Made by a program: the position numbers and the translations under genes | The notes under the pieces: model-generated | The model's database searches: none | Told to the model about the DNA's origin: nothing | The model's input: only the letters and a program-made list of their open reading frames with translations | Shown: piece after piece, positions 45,947 to 55,209 of the stretch | How the letters are laid out: every line of letters begins with the position of its first letter | Numbering within the stretch: the stretch's first letter is position 1 | Source of the DNA: Mycolicibacterium austroafricanum | Lineage (GTDB): Bacteria > Actinomycetota > Actinomycetes > Mycobacteriales > Mycobacteriaceae | Assembly (NCBI RefSeq): GCF_902705885.1 | Contig: NZ_CACSIP010000026.1 | Span: 17,509 to 81,508, forward strand | Reading direction: 5' to 3' | DNA: 64,000 nucleotides

Positions 45947-46818
45947 GACAGCCACCGCGCGCTGCGACGCACCAGCAGGTTGTAGGCGCCCATGACCAGC
46001 GCCACCACCACGATCATCTCCAGCGCCAGCGCGTACGCGAAGCCCTCCTGTCCCAGTACCACCTCGCTGACCAGCGACGCGCGGATCAACAGCGGCACGA
46101 TCGGGCTGCCCTGACTCACCAGCGCGGCAGCGGTCGCGTAGGCGGCGAAGGCGTTGGCGAACAACAACAACGCCGACCCGAGGAACGCCGGCGTCAGCAG
46201 CGGGATCGCCACCTCCCGCCAGTACGCCCATGTCGAGGCACCGAGGCTCACCGCCGCCTCGCGCCACTGCGCGCGCAGCCCTTCCAGCGCCGGGATGAAG
46301 ACGATGACCATCAGCGGGATCTGGAAGTACGTGTAGACCAGGATCAGCCCGCCCAGGCCGTACAACCACCCGGAGCCGGCCATGTTCCAGCCGAAGAGTT
46401 GCTGCACCCACAGCGTCAGCACACCGTTGATTCCCGCAGTCGCCAGGAATGCGAACGCGAGGGCGACACCACCGAACTGGGCGAGCACGCTGCACAGCGA
46501 GAGCACCGCCCGGCGCACCATCGAGGTGGCGGGGCTGTTGACGATCAGCCATGCCAGCACGGCCCCGAACACCGCGCCGAGCAGCGCGGTCGCGCCGGAG
46601 AGCAGCACACTGTCGGCCAGCGCCGCCAGCGCGGTGCCACTGAACAGCGCCTCGATGCGCTGAAGCGAGAACACGCCGTCGGCGTACACCGAGCCCACGA
46701 CGACCGTGACTGTCGGGATGAGCAGGAAGATCACCACGACGGTCAGGAACGGCAGCAGCGGCAGCAACTCGCGGGTCCGGCGTGCGACTGCACCCGACCG
46801 ACCGTCTCCGACGGTCAT
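45943..46818 (-). CDS. ABC importer permease 1
   Basis: 291 residues, about six helices. ARRTRELLPLLPFLTVVVIFLLIPTVTVVVGSVY opens the protein, and REAAVSLGASTWAYWREVAIPLLTPAFLGSALLLFANAFAAYATAAALV is the ATPase-docking EAA region. It is PotB/PhnU-like. It starts one base after the binding-protein stop and overlaps the second permease (ATGA). Confidence 0.9.
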   Translation of the reverse strand: MTVGDGRSGAVARRTRELLPLLPFLTVVVIFLLIPTVTVVVGSVYADGVFSLQRIEALFSGTALAALADSVLLSGATALLGAVFGAVLAWLIVNSPATSMVRRAVLSLCSVLAQFGGVALAFAFLATAGINGVLTLWVQQLFGWNMAGSGWLYGLGGLILVYTYFQIPLMVIVFIPALEGLRAQWREAAVSLGASTWAYWREVAIPLLTPAFLGSALLLFANAFAAYATAAALVSQGSPIVPLLIRASLVSEVVLGQEGFAYALALEMIVVVALVMGAYNLLVRRSARWLS

Positions 46819-46819
46819 C

Positions 46820-47983
46820 TCAGCCCACAGCAGCGGCCCAGTTGTCCGCCAGGTACTTCGCCGCCGCCTCGGTCTGTTCAGGCGTGGGCACGGTCACGGG
46901 TCCGTCGACGACGGGCATCGACGCCGCGACCGCCGCATCGAGGGTGCCGTCGGCGATCATGTTGTCGGCCCGCACCGGTCGCACCCCACCCTGGGCGAAC
47001 AGGTTCTGACCCTCGTCGCTGTAGAGGAACTCCTGCCACAGCCTGGCCGCGGCGGGGTGCGGCGCGTCCTTGTTGATCGCCTGGTAGTAGTAGCCGGCCA
47101 CCGGGTTCTCCGCGGGCACGATGATCTGCCACGTGGGCAGGCTCTTGGTCTGGGCGGCGTTGGTGTAGTTCCAGTCGATGACCACCGGAGTCTGCCCGGA
47201 TGTGATGGTGGCCGGCGTCGGGTCGACCGGCAGGAAGTTGCCGGCCTGCTTGAGCTTTCCGAAGAACTCGACGCCGGGAGCGATGTCCTCCACCGACCCG
47301 CCCTGCGACAGCGCGACCATCAGCACACCGGAGAACGCGGCACCGGCCTGCGTCGGGTCGCCGTTGAGTGCCACCATCCCGCGATACTCCGGCTTGAGCA
47401 GGTCGTCCACGCCGGTCACCGGCGGCACCTTGGCCGAGTCGAATCCGATCGAGATGTAACCGCCGTAGTCGTTGACCCAGGTGCCGTCGGGATCTTTGAA
47501 CGCGGCCGGGATGTCGTCGAACGTCGCGACCTTGTACGGCGCGAACATCGAGGTGTTCGCCAGCGCCACCGCCTGTCCGAGGTCGAAGACGTCGGGGGCG
47601 GTGCTACGGCCCTTCTGCTGGTTGGCGGCGTTGATCTCGTCCTGGCTGGACGCGTCCGGCTGCGCGGAGTTGACCTTGATGCCGTACTTCTCCGAGAACG
47701 CCTGGATGATCGCGCCGTAGTTCGCCCAATCCGGAGGCAGTGCGATCACATTGAGCTCACCCTCGGCTCTGGCCGCCTCGACAAGCCCCTCCATGCCGCC
47801 GAAATCCTGCGCGGAGGTGGCCTCGCCGGCCTTCACCCCGGACGCCGTCTCGGCGCCCGAGTTGTCACTCTCGGGAGGTGCGCAGGCCACCGCGCCCGAG
47901 ACCAGCACCGCCGACGCCGCGACGGCGAGAACCCTGGTGGTGACGCTGGACAGCAATTGTGCGGTGTTCCGCGAGAAGTTCAT
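46820..47983 (-). CDS. ABC importer substrate-binding lipoprotein
   Basis: 387 residues. The signal peptide ends VLVSGAVACAPP, a lipobox with Cys34, so it should be tethered outside the membrane. The mature part (GLVEAARAEGELNVIALPPDWANYGAIIQAFSEKYGIKVNSAQPDASSQDEINAA) is a class II periplasmic-binding fold of the iron/polyamine/2-aminoethylphosphonate group. Tyr pairs for Fe3+ are not obvious, and acidic polyamine contacts cannot be assigned, so the ligand is left open. ATG 47983 follows GGAAGG. It is the first gene of the importer operon and is divergent from the PPOX gene. Confidence 0.88.
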   Translation of the reverse strand: MNFSRNTAQLLSSVTTRVLAVAASAVLVSGAVACAPPESDNSGAETASGVKAGEATSAQDFGGMEGLVEAARAEGELNVIALPPDWANYGAIIQAFSEKYGIKVNSAQPDASSQDEINAANQQKGRSTAPDVFDLGQAVALANTSMFAPYKVATFDDIPAAFKDPDGTWVNDYGGYISIGFDSAKVPPVTGVDDLLKPEYRGMVALNGDPTQAGAAFSGVLMVALSQGGSVEDIAPGVEFFGKLKQAGNFLPVDPTPATITSGQTPVVIDWNYTNAAQTKSLPTWQIIVPAENPVAGYYYQAINKDAPHPAAARLWQEFLYSDEGQNLFAQGGVRPVRADNMIADGTLDAAVAASMPVVDGPVTVPTPEQTEAAAKYLADNWAAAVG

Positions 47984-48007
47984 TGCCGAACCTTCCGATG
48001 AGCAGGA

Positions 48008-48052
48008 GGCTGCGCAGTGGCCCGGTGGTTACCGCAGCACGGCTGCGCAGTG
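48008..48052. promoter_or_regulatory. Direct repeats in a divergent promoter region
   Basis: GGCTGCGCAGTG occurs at 48008-48019 and 48041-48052, 33 bases apart, about three helix turns. Each contains palindromic CTGCGCAG. They lie between the ABC operon and the PPOX gene and could be operator sites. Confidence 0.4.
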
Positions 48053-48091
48053 AACGGATTCACCGGACCGTGGGAACCATACCCTGGAGTG

Positions 48092-48535
48092 ATGCCGGAT
48101 TCTGATGCCGCCGTGGCATTCGCAGCCGCCCCCGTCGCCGTGTTGGGCACCGCCGGTGCCGACGCCGCACCACACCTGGTGCCGGTGGTCTTCGCGCTGC
48201 CCGAAGGTCGCCACGACGTGCTGTACACGGCCGTGGACGCGAAACCGAAAACCACGCAGCGGCTGCGCCGCCTGGTCAACATCGAGGCCAACCCGACGGT
48301 GAGCCTGCTCGTCGATCACTACGACGACGACTGGAACCAGTTGTGGTGGGTGCGCGCCGACGGCACCGCCACCGTCCATCACAGCGGCGAACAGATGGCC
48401 ACCGGCTACGCGCTGCTGCGGGCCAAGTACCCCCAGTATCGGCGGATCGAACTCGACGGCCCCGTCGTCACCGTGCAGATCAGCCGGTGGTCGTCCTGGC
48501 AGGCCTCACCGGCCGCGCCGGTGCCGCAGAGCTGA
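48092..48535 (+). CDS. PPOX-class probable F420-dependent enzyme (TIGR03668-like)
   Basis: 147 residues. VAVLGTAGADAAPHLVPVVFALPEGRHDVLYTAVDAKPKTTQRLRRLVNIEANPTVSLLVDHYDDDWNQLWWVRADG is the full F420-binding split barrel, matching Rv0121c-like proteins from memory. ATG 48092 is chosen because TACCCT ends six bases before it. It may reduce a heme product or quinone-like compound; the substrate is unknown. It converges with the DMT transporter gene, two bases apart. Confidence 0.85.
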   Translation: MPDSDAAVAFAAAPVAVLGTAGADAAPHLVPVVFALPEGRHDVLYTAVDAKPKTTQRLRRLVNIEANPTVSLLVDHYDDDWNQLWWVRADGTATVHHSGEQMATGYALLRAKYPQYRRIELDGPVVTVQISRWSSWQASPAAPVPQS

Positions 48536-48537
48536 CC

Positions 48538-49440
48538 TCATCGCCGCTCGGCGATCTCCGCCTCGAGTTGTTCCTCGTAGGCGCCCTCGTCCCTGCCCAG
48601 TGCGACGGTGCCTGCCGCCATCGCCAGGGTGGCGATCGCGATCGCGACGGCGTCCCACCGCCCGACGTCCAGGTGTTCCCCGAGGACCACCGCACCGAGG
48701 AGCACCGCGACCACGGGTTCGAGCACCAGCATCGTCGGCACCGAGGTCTGCAGCGAACCGGCGTGGAATGCCGACTGTTGCACCAACACGCCCAGCACTC
48801 CCAACAGCACCAGCAGGTAGACCACCGGTGTGGTCAACACCGCGACGACGCCCTGGTGGGTGAGCACGTGCATGACGAGCTTGGTCAGCACCGCCACCAC
48901 CCCGAACAGCACGCCGACGGCGACCGCGAGCAGCACCGCCCGGCGCCAGCCGACGGTACGCACCGCGACGATCACGCACGCCGAGACCGCCGCGGTGCAG
49001 ACCACCGCGACGACGGCAGAGGTGGTCAGCGACGCCTCGTAGTCCCCCGGACGGGCCTTGGCCAGCGCCACGAACACCGCGAGCGCGATCGTCAGGAGCG
49101 TCGCCCACCCCCACTCGGCGCGGGTGACCCGCCGGTGTGCCAGCCGGGCGCTGAGCGGCAGCGCGAACAACAACGCCGAGGTGAGAATGGGCTGAACCAG
49201 CAGCAGCGACCCGTTCGCCAGCGCCAGCGCCTGAAACACGAACCCGGTGACCGCCGCCCCGGTGCCCGCCCACCACAGCGGGCGGCGCAGCAGCGTCTGG
49301 AACATCACCGGACTCACCCCGTGCTCGGCCGGCACGTCCAGGGTGGCCCGCTGGCGCACCACGATCCCGATCGCCAGGAACACCGCGGCGAGCAGCGCCA
49401 ACAACACGGTCAGACCATGGCCGATGACTGGGCCTCCCAC
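48538..49440 (-). CDS. DMT-superfamily membrane transporter
   Basis: 300 residues with nine to ten hydrophobic helices. The start GHGLTVLLALLAAVFLAIGIVVRQRATLDVP and the two LLVQPILTSALLFALPLSARL and MLVLEPVVAVLLGAVVLGEHL repeats are the paired halves of EamA/DMT-type exporters. The charged tail (GRDEGAYEEQLEAEIAERR) is cytoplasmic. The substrate is unknown. Confidence 0.82.
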   Translation of the reverse strand: MGGPVIGHGLTVLLALLAAVFLAIGIVVRQRATLDVPAEHGVSPVMFQTLLRRPLWWAGTGAAVTGFVFQALALANGSLLLVQPILTSALLFALPLSARLAHRRVTRAEWGWATLLTIALAVFVALAKARPGDYEASLTTSAVVAVVCTAAVSACVIVAVRTVGWRRAVLLAVAVGVLFGVVAVLTKLVMHVLTHQGVVAVLTTPVVYLLVLLGVLGVLVQQSAFHAGSLQTSVPTMLVLEPVVAVLLGAVVLGEHLDVGRWDAVAIAIATLAMAAGTVALGRDEGAYEEQLEAEIAERR

Positions 49441-49574
49441 TGGTGTCAGGCTCCCTTCAGCTCACGGTCCCTGGACAAGGACAGCACACTTCGCCGCGCA
49501 CCGCCCAGCCCGGCCGGGCCCCGCCATTCGATCGATCTTGTTTCAGCGCCCGGGAACTGGGCATTCCCCGGGGC

Positions 49575-49913
49575 ATGAATCTGAGACGTGTGGTGATGAT
49601 CGCCGGTGTGGCGTTGCTGTTGGTCGGCGTCATCGCGCTGTTGATGCCTGTCTCGGTCCCCGGGCCCGACACCAGCATCGGCTGCGGCAACGGTATCGCG
49701 GCCGACATGTCGGAGGCTCGCGACGCTGACAGCGGCAACCTGGCCAACCTTCCTGTGCTCAACGAGATCGTGCCGCACACCGACTACGTCGCCGAGTGCG
49801 AGTCCGCGCTGTCCTCGCGTCGTTCCTGGGCGATCCCCGTCGCAGTCGTCGGCCTGGTGGTACTGGCCGGATCCTTCTTCGTCGGTGGGCGAACCGGTCG
49901 GGTTTCCACCTGA
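49575..49913 (+). CDS. Hypothetical protein with two membrane spans
   Basis: 112 residues from ATG 49575. One helix at each end (VVMIAGVALLLVGVIALLMP and WAIPVAVVGLVVLAGSFFVG) flanks a 50-residue outside loop with two Cys (IGCGNG and AECES) that could form a disulfide. I do not recognise a family. It stands between the DMT transporter and a short minus-strand gene, with no SD site; the start is set by the hydrophobic opening. Confidence 0.6.
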   Translation: MNLRRVVMIAGVALLLVGVIALLMPVSVPGPDTSIGCGNGIAADMSEARDADSGNLANLPVLNEIVPHTDYVAECESALSSRRSWAIPVAVVGLVVLAGSFFVGGRTGRVST

Positions 49914-49931
49914 GGAGCTGAGGCCGAGGAC

Positions 49932-50204
49932 CTAACTCGCCTCGTCGACGATCCGCAGGTGCGGCCGGGACGGGGATTCCGCCGGCCCGAGCTTGTTGTT
50001 GACGGTGGCCACCGCTGAGTCGACGCGGTCCACGGCGCGATCACACATCCCGCGCACCCGGTCCCCGGCGGCGTCGACGTCGTCAGCAGCGCTGCGCAGG
50101 TAGGCGCGCAGGTTGATCCGGAGGCGCTCACCGGCGAGGCGCAACCTGCGCCGCGCCCGGTCGTCGACCTCGACGGTGACGTAGGGCAACACTTGGACCT
50201 TCAT
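49932..50204 (-). CDS. Hypothetical 90-residue basic helical protein
   Basis: From ATG 50204 with GGGGAGC upstream. KVQVLPYVTVEVDDRARRRLRLAGERLRINLRAYLRSAADDVDAAGDRVRG is a short strand followed by amphipathic helices of mixed charge. No known family. An in-frame extension to 50756 is antisense-like, rich in Arg and Gly, and rejected. Confidence 0.6.
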   Translation of the reverse strand: MKVQVLPYVTVEVDDRARRRLRLAGERLRINLRAYLRSAADDVDAAGDRVRGMCDRAVDRVDSAVATVNNKLGPAESPSRPHLRIVDEAS

Positions 50205-50377
50205 CGGTGAGCTCCCCTGCCTTCCGTCGATCGGACATCTGGATCCCAGCCTAACCGTGCTCCCGCCCGTGCCCCCACCTGCGTCAGCGGCCTGCCTGCC
50301 GTTTCCCGCAGCGTCAGCACGGTTGCCAGGGAGACGACCGCGGCGGCGACCAGGTAATAGGCGGGGCGGGGCGATGC

Positions 50378-51190
50378 CTAGTCGGAGATTCTCTTCAGCG
50401 TCACCTTGGCCGCCTTCACCGCGGCAGCCGCCTCCCGGCCGGCTTGCTTGGCGGCCTCGTAGGCGTCTCGCGCGGCGGTCAGCGCCTGTTCGGCGTCGGT
50501 CAGCCTGCGCTGCGCATCCTGGTGGCGCAGCCGCGCCGTGGCGAGGTCGGCCTGCAGTTCGGCCAGCGCCTCGTCGGCATCGGCCTTGGCGCGCTCGGCG
50601 GCGGCGACGTCGGCCAGGGCCTGCTGCCTGCGCCGGTCGTCGGCCGCAGGTCGCTTCGGGGGTGCCGGTCGCTTCCGGGCGGCAGGTGCGGCCATCTTGC
50701 TCTTGGGGGCTGTCGAAACCGCTGCGGTGGAACCGAATTCCCCGAATCCCGACCACTGTTCTGCCTTGCTCAGCCGGCCCAGCCGAGCCGCGACATCAGG
50801 ATCGGCGATGGCGGCCTGCAGGGTTGCGGTCACCGAATCACGAACGGCGGGAGCCGGGTTCGCCAGTCCCGCGGCGCGGAAGCCGTCGCGGGCCAACTCG
50901 TCGACGAGTCTGCGCTGTTCGGCGGTCAGCGTCCGGATTGCGGCACCGTCCATCGCCGCGTGCGCCTCGCGCAGCCGCGTCCCCAGATCGGTCAACCTGG
51001 TTCGGGCCGTTCCCGTCAGCACCAGCATGTTGACGACCCACGCCGCGGTCGTGGGTTTGCGGCTGGCGGCGATCCGGCGGGCCGCGGCCGTGTCGCCACT
51101 GTCCTTGGCTCGGGCAGCCAGTTCGGCACGCAGCGCGGTGAATTCGTCGGGTCTCGCCGAGTAGAGCTCGTCCAGCGCACCCTCGACCAT
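50378..51190 (-). CDS. Hypothetical coiled-coil protein
   Basis: 270 residues. The N-terminal 130 residues are helical (LRAELAARAKDSGDTAAARRIAASRKPTTAAWVVNML). A Lys/Pro-rich linker (KSKMAAPAARKRPAPPKRPA) leads to a coiled coil (ADVAAAERAKADADEALAELQADLATARLRHQDAQRRLTDAEQALTAARDAYEAAKQ). The composition suggests an extended DNA- or envelope-associated protein, but function is unknown. It ends the run downstream of the GH65 gene, four bases after its stop, so it may share that operon. The 173 bases between 50205 and 50377 carry no gene I can support. Confidence 0.7.
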   Translation of the reverse strand: MVEGALDELYSARPDEFTALRAELAARAKDSGDTAAARRIAASRKPTTAAWVVNMLVLTGTARTRLTDLGTRLREAHAAMDGAAIRTLTAEQRRLVDELARDGFRAAGLANPAPAVRDSVTATLQAAIADPDVAARLGRLSKAEQWSGFGEFGSTAAVSTAPKSKMAAPAARKRPAPPKRPAADDRRRQQALADVAAAERAKADADEALAELQADLATARLRHQDAQRRLTDAEQALTAARDAYEAAKQAGREAAAAVKAAKVTLKRISD

Positions 51191-51193
51191 GGT

Positions 51194-53566
51194 TCAGCCC
51201 TGCGGGCGTGAGGGCACCGCGTGCCGGCGCATCGGTTCCCGTCCGGGCGGCTGCTGCGGCGGCGCCAGTAGCGGCACCACCGGCTGCAGCGCCACCTTTG
51301 TCGGGGACTGGGTGCGGATCTCCAGCGGCTTGCCCGCATGCCGGATGGTCAAAGACCCGTGCGGACCGTCCCGCAGACTGTAGGTGACCTCCGCGTGGTC
51401 GACCTCCACGGTGACCCGGAAGTCTCGCCACCGCAACCGGAATCGCAACCTGTTGATGCCGCTGGGCAGGTGCGGGTCCAGCGCGAGCACTCCCTCATCG
51501 TCCCGCAGCCCACCGAATCCGCCGACCAGCGCGGTCCAGCTGCCCGCCAGAGACGCGAGGTGCAGACCGTCGGCGGTGTTGCGGTGCAGGTCGCGCAGAT
51601 CGATCAGCGCGGCCTCGTACGTGTAGTCGTGGGCGAGCTCCAGATGACCGACCTCGGCGCACATGACCGCCTGCGTGCACGCCGACAGTGACGAATCGCG
51701 GGTCATCCGCCGCTCGTAGTAGTCGACGTTGCGGGCCTTCTGTTCCGGGCTGAACTCGTGACTGCGCCACTGCATCGCCAGCACCAGGTCGGCCTGCTTG
51801 ATCACCTGCGCGGGGTAGAGCCGCACATACGGTTCGTGCAGCAGCAACGGATACCGGGTGTTCTCGGTGAAATCCCATTCGCGCAACGTGGTGAAGCCCT
51901 GGCACTGCGGATGCACACCCAGTTCCTCGTCGAACGGGATGTGCACCGCGTCGGCGGCGTCCCGCCAGGCGGCGGTCTCCTCGGTGTCCACGCCCAACTC
52001 GGCGGCGGCATCGGGGTGGCGGGTGCACGCGTCCGCAGCGACCCGTAGGTTCGCCGCGGCCATCAGGTTGGTGAACACGTTGTCCCGCACGATCGCGGTG
52101 TACTCGTCGGGTCCGGTCACCCCGTCGATGCGCCACGCACCGTGGCGGTCGTGGTGTCCGAGAGACCGCCACATCCTGGCGGTCTCGACGAGCACCGCCA
52201 GGCCGCATTCCTGTTCGAGCGACTCGTCTCCGGTCACCACCCGGTACCGCTCGAAGGCCATGGCGATGGCGGCGTTGACATGGAACGCGGCGGTGCCGGC
52301 GGGCCAGTACGCCGAGCACTCCTCGCCGTGGATGGTGCGCCACGGGAAGCTGGCTCCCTTCAGATCCAGTTCGGCAGCGCGGTCTCGGGCCATGTCCAGT
52401 GTCGACGCCCGCCACCGCAACGCGTCGGCGGCTGCCCGCGGTGCGGTATAGGTGAGCACCGGGAGCACGTATCCCTCGGTGTCCCAGAAGGAATGGCCAT
52501 CATAACCGGTCCCGGTGAGCCCCTTGCCCGGGATGGCCCGCTGCTCTGCCCGGGCGCTGGCCTGCATCACGTGGAACAGCCCGAAACGCACCGCCTGCTG
52601 ACAGTCGGGGTCGCCGTCGACCTCAACGTCGGCGCAGTCCCAGAAGTCGTCGAGGTACTCGCGCTGAGCATCCAGCAGCCCCTGCCAGCCGGTGTAGCGG
52701 GCGCTGGCGATCGCGGCCGCCACCTGGTCACCGAGCGCCGGGCGGGAGCGCAGGCTCGACCACCCGTATCCCACGAACTTGACGATGCGGAGCCGTTCGC
52801 CGGCCTTGAGGCCGCAGACCACTGTGGTGCGCGCCCAGTCCTCGCCGGCGTCGCCGCTGACCTCGACTCGACCGGGAGCCTCCACGACGTGATCCATTGC
52901 GGCGGCCACCATCAGTTCGGTGCCGCGGGTGCGGTGGATCAGCGCCGCACCACAGTCGCTGACCTCGTACCGCACCGGTTCGAGCGGATTCACCAGCACC
53001 GCCGCCACCCGCGGGTCGTCCGAGGGGGCCGGCTGGTCCTCGTTGGCGATCAGCTCGGACTGCACCGTGATGCGTACGTCGTCGACCGCCTCCACCTCGT
53101 ACTCGATGGCGGCCAGCCCCCGCTGCGCCAGCGACACCAGCCGAGTCGAGTTCATCCGGATCCGCTTGCCCGCCGGGGAACACCAGTCGGCGGTACGCAG
53201 CAGCGTGCCCGCACGCATATCGAGAGTTCTTTCGTGCGAGAGCAATTCGCCGTACCGGATGTCGAACGGTTCGTCCTCGACCAGCAACCGGATCAGTTTG
53301 CCGTTGGTGACGTCCACCACCGATTGGCCGTCTTCGGGATATCCGTACCCCGCTTCGGCGTACGGCAGCGGACGGACCTCATAGAAACCGTTGAGGTAGG
53401 TGCCGGGCAGACCGTGGGGTTCGCCTTCGTCGAGGTTGCCGCGCATGCCGATGTGACCGTTGGACAGCGCGAACAGCGACTCGGTCTGCGGCAGCAGTTC
53501 CAGGCGCAGCTCCGTCTCCCGGACCTGCCACGGCTCTACGGGGAACGCCTCGTCGGTGATCATCAT
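51194..53566 (-). CDS. GH65 glycosidase/phosphorylase (Rv3401-like)
   Basis: 790 residues. The N-terminal beta-sandwich (ESLFALSNGHIGMRGNLDEGEPHG) and (alpha/alpha)6 catalytic domain are complete. Glu488 in DGVTGPDEYTAIV is the general acid of GH65. KGLTGTGYDGHSFWDTEGYVLPVL and phosphate-pocket-like ASFPWRTIHGEECS are typical. Relatives split trehalose, maltose or kojibiose with phosphate to glucose and beta-glucose 1-phosphate; the sugar here is not certain. The start is ATG 53566 or 53563, overlapping the beta-phosphoglucomutase stop (ATGA), which supports a phosphorylase because its partner converts the product to glucose 6-phosphate. Confidence 0.9.
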   Translation of the reverse strand: MMITDEAFPVEPWQVRETELRLELLPQTESLFALSNGHIGMRGNLDEGEPHGLPGTYLNGFYEVRPLPYAEAGYGYPEDGQSVVDVTNGKLIRLLVEDEPFDIRYGELLSHERTLDMRAGTLLRTADWCSPAGKRIRMNSTRLVSLAQRGLAAIEYEVEAVDDVRITVQSELIANEDQPAPSDDPRVAAVLVNPLEPVRYEVSDCGAALIHRTRGTELMVAAAMDHVVEAPGRVEVSGDAGEDWARTTVVCGLKAGERLRIVKFVGYGWSSLRSRPALGDQVAAAIASARYTGWQGLLDAQREYLDDFWDCADVEVDGDPDCQQAVRFGLFHVMQASARAEQRAIPGKGLTGTGYDGHSFWDTEGYVLPVLTYTAPRAAADALRWRASTLDMARDRAAELDLKGASFPWRTIHGEECSAYWPAGTAAFHVNAAIAMAFERYRVVTGDESLEQECGLAVLVETARMWRSLGHHDRHGAWRIDGVTGPDEYTAIVRDNVFTNLMAAANLRVAADACTRHPDAAAELGVDTEETAAWRDAADAVHIPFDEELGVHPQCQGFTTLREWDFTENTRYPLLLHEPYVRLYPAQVIKQADLVLAMQWRSHEFSPEQKARNVDYYERRMTRDSSLSACTQAVMCAEVGHLELAHDYTYEAALIDLRDLHRNTADGLHLASLAGSWTALVGGFGGLRDDEGVLALDPHLPSGINRLRFRLRWRDFRVTVEVDHAEVTYSLRDGPHGSLTIRHAGKPLEIRTQSPTKVALQPVVPLLAPPQQPPGREPMRRHAVPSRPQG

Positions 53567-54285
53567 GGCGAGAGCAACTCCCCGAGGTCGGTGACGACGA
53601 TGTCGGCGCCGTTCTCCCGCAACGCTTCTGACTGTCCCGAACGGTCGACGCCGACCACCAGGCCGAATTCCCCGGCTCGTCCCGCAGCCACTCCGGACAG
53701 CGCGTCCTCGAACACCGCCGCCTCGGCCGGTGTGACGTCGAGCAGTTGCGCGGCACGTAGGAACGCGTCCGGCGCAGGCTTTCCCGGCATGTTCTCGGTG
53801 CGCAACGTGACCCCGTCGACCCGGTGCTCGACGTAGCGATCCAGCCCGGTCAGCTCGAGTACCTCGCGGGTGTTGGCGCTGGACGACACGACGGCACGCC
53901 GCAGGCCGGCGTCGGCAGCGGCCTGCAGGTAGCGCCGGGACCCCTCGAACACCGTGACCCCGTCGGTGCGCAGGTGTTCGAGGAACAGTTCGTTCTTGCG
54001 GCTGCCCAACTCGGTCACCGCGGCCGCGTCGGCATCCTCGGTGGTGATGCCGCGGCTGCCCAGGAACGACCGGATACCGTCCTCGCGGGGCTTGCCGTCC
54101 ACGAAGGTCTCGTAGTCGGCACCGGCGTCAAACGCCACGAACGGCTCCCCGGTCTGGTCACAGCGGGTGCGCAGATACTCGTCGAACATCGTCTTCCAGG
54201 CCCACCGGTGCACGCTGGCGGTGTCGGTGAGCACACCATCGAGGTCGAATAGGCATGCGCGTATCCGGTCGGGTAAGCCGAGCAT
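53563..54285 (-). CDS. Beta-phosphoglucomutase-like HAD hydrolase (Rv3400-like)
   Basis: 240 residues. LFDLDGVLTDTASVHRWAWK contains the nucleophile Asp14 and acid-base Asp16 of HAD mutases. VVSSSANTREVLE is motif II, and PGKPAPDAFLRAAQLL with VFEDALSGVAAGRAG are motifs III and IV. It would turn beta-glucose 1-phosphate into glucose 6-phosphate. ATG 54285 follows AAAGGA; ATG 54297 and 54351 are less likely. First gene of a pair with GH65 and divergent from the LLM gene. Confidence 0.88.
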   Translation of the reverse strand: MLGLPDRIRACLFDLDGVLTDTASVHRWAWKTMFDEYLRTRCDQTGEPFVAFDAGADYETFVDGKPREDGIRSFLGSRGITTEDADAAAVTELGSRKNELFLEHLRTDGVTVFEGSRRYLQAAADAGLRRAVVSSSANTREVLELTGLDRYVEHRVDGVTLRTENMPGKPAPDAFLRAAQLLDVTPAEAAVFEDALSGVAAGRAGEFGLVVGVDRSGQSEALRENGADIVVTDLGELLSP

Positions 54286-54343
54286 CCTTCCTTTCATACC
54301 CTGTCGCGGAAGATTCTCCCCACCGGGATGGTTGGCTGCAGGT

Positions 54344-55204
54344 ATGCGCATCGGTGTGGTGTTCCCGCAGACCGAACTCGGCGGCGACCCGGGGGCGGTC
54401 CGCGCCTACGGCCAGCGGGTCGAGGAACTCGGATACACCCACGTGCTCGCCTATGACCACGTCGTGGGGGCCGACCCGGCGGTGCACCGGGGTTGGGCGG
54501 GTCCCTACGACATCGACACCACGTTCCACGAGCCGCTGGTGATGTTCGGTTACCTGGCTGCGGTGACCACCGCCGTGGAGTTGGTCACCGGCGTGATCAT
54601 CCTGCCGCAGCGGCAGACGGCGCTGGTGGCCAAGCAGGCCGCCGAGGTGGATCTGCTCAGCGGCGGGCGGTTGCGGTTCGGGGTGGGGCTGGGCTGGAAC
54701 GCCGTCGAGTACGAGGCGCTCGGCGAGCAGTTCACCAACCGCGGGAAGCGATCCGAGGAACAGCTCGAGCTGCTTCGGCTGCTGTGGACGCAGCGCTCGG
54801 TGACATTCGAGGGCCGCTATCACCGCGTCACCGGTGCCGGCATCGCTCCGCTGCCGGTGCAGCGGCCGATTCCGCTGTGGATCGGCGCCGCGTCACCGCG
54901 GGGTTATGCCCGGGCCGGCCGGATGGCCGACGGGTGGTTCCCGATGATGGCGCCCGGCCCGGCGCTCGACGAGGCCAAGGCGGTCGTCGACGCCGCCGCC
55001 CGAGAGGCCGGCCGCGATCCGTCGCAGCTCGGCATGGAGGGCCGCGTCACCTGGCAGGGCGACCCCGACCAGATCGCCGAGGCCATCGGTGCGTGGGCCG
55101 CCCGCGGCGCCACCCATCTCTCGGTCAACACGATGGGAGCCGGGCTGCGCACGGTCGACGACCATCTGGCGGTCCTCGAATCGGTCGCCGCCGCGCAGGC
55201 TTAG
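54344..55204 (+). CDS. LLM-class F420-dependent oxidoreductase
   Basis: 286 residues. MRIGVVFPQTELGGDPGAVRAYGQRVEELGYTHVLAYDHV is the opening of TIGR03619-type F420 enzymes; AEVDLLSGGRLRFGVGLGWNAVEYEALG and PIPLWIGAASPRGYARAGRMADGWFPM follow. Substrate unknown. ATG 54344 is set by the conserved RIGVVFPQ start. It converges with the rhomboid gene, six bases apart. Confidence 0.87.
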   Translation: MRIGVVFPQTELGGDPGAVRAYGQRVEELGYTHVLAYDHVVGADPAVHRGWAGPYDIDTTFHEPLVMFGYLAAVTTAVELVTGVIILPQRQTALVAKQAAEVDLLSGGRLRFGVGLGWNAVEYEALGEQFTNRGKRSEEQLELLRLLWTQRSVTFEGRYHRVTGAGIAPLPVQRPIPLWIGAASPRGYARAGRMADGWFPMMAPGPALDEAKAVVDAAAREAGRDPSQLGMEGRVTWQGDPDQIAEAIGAWAARGATHLSVNTMGAGLRTVDDHLAVLESVAAAQA

Positions 55205-55209
55205 CCCGG

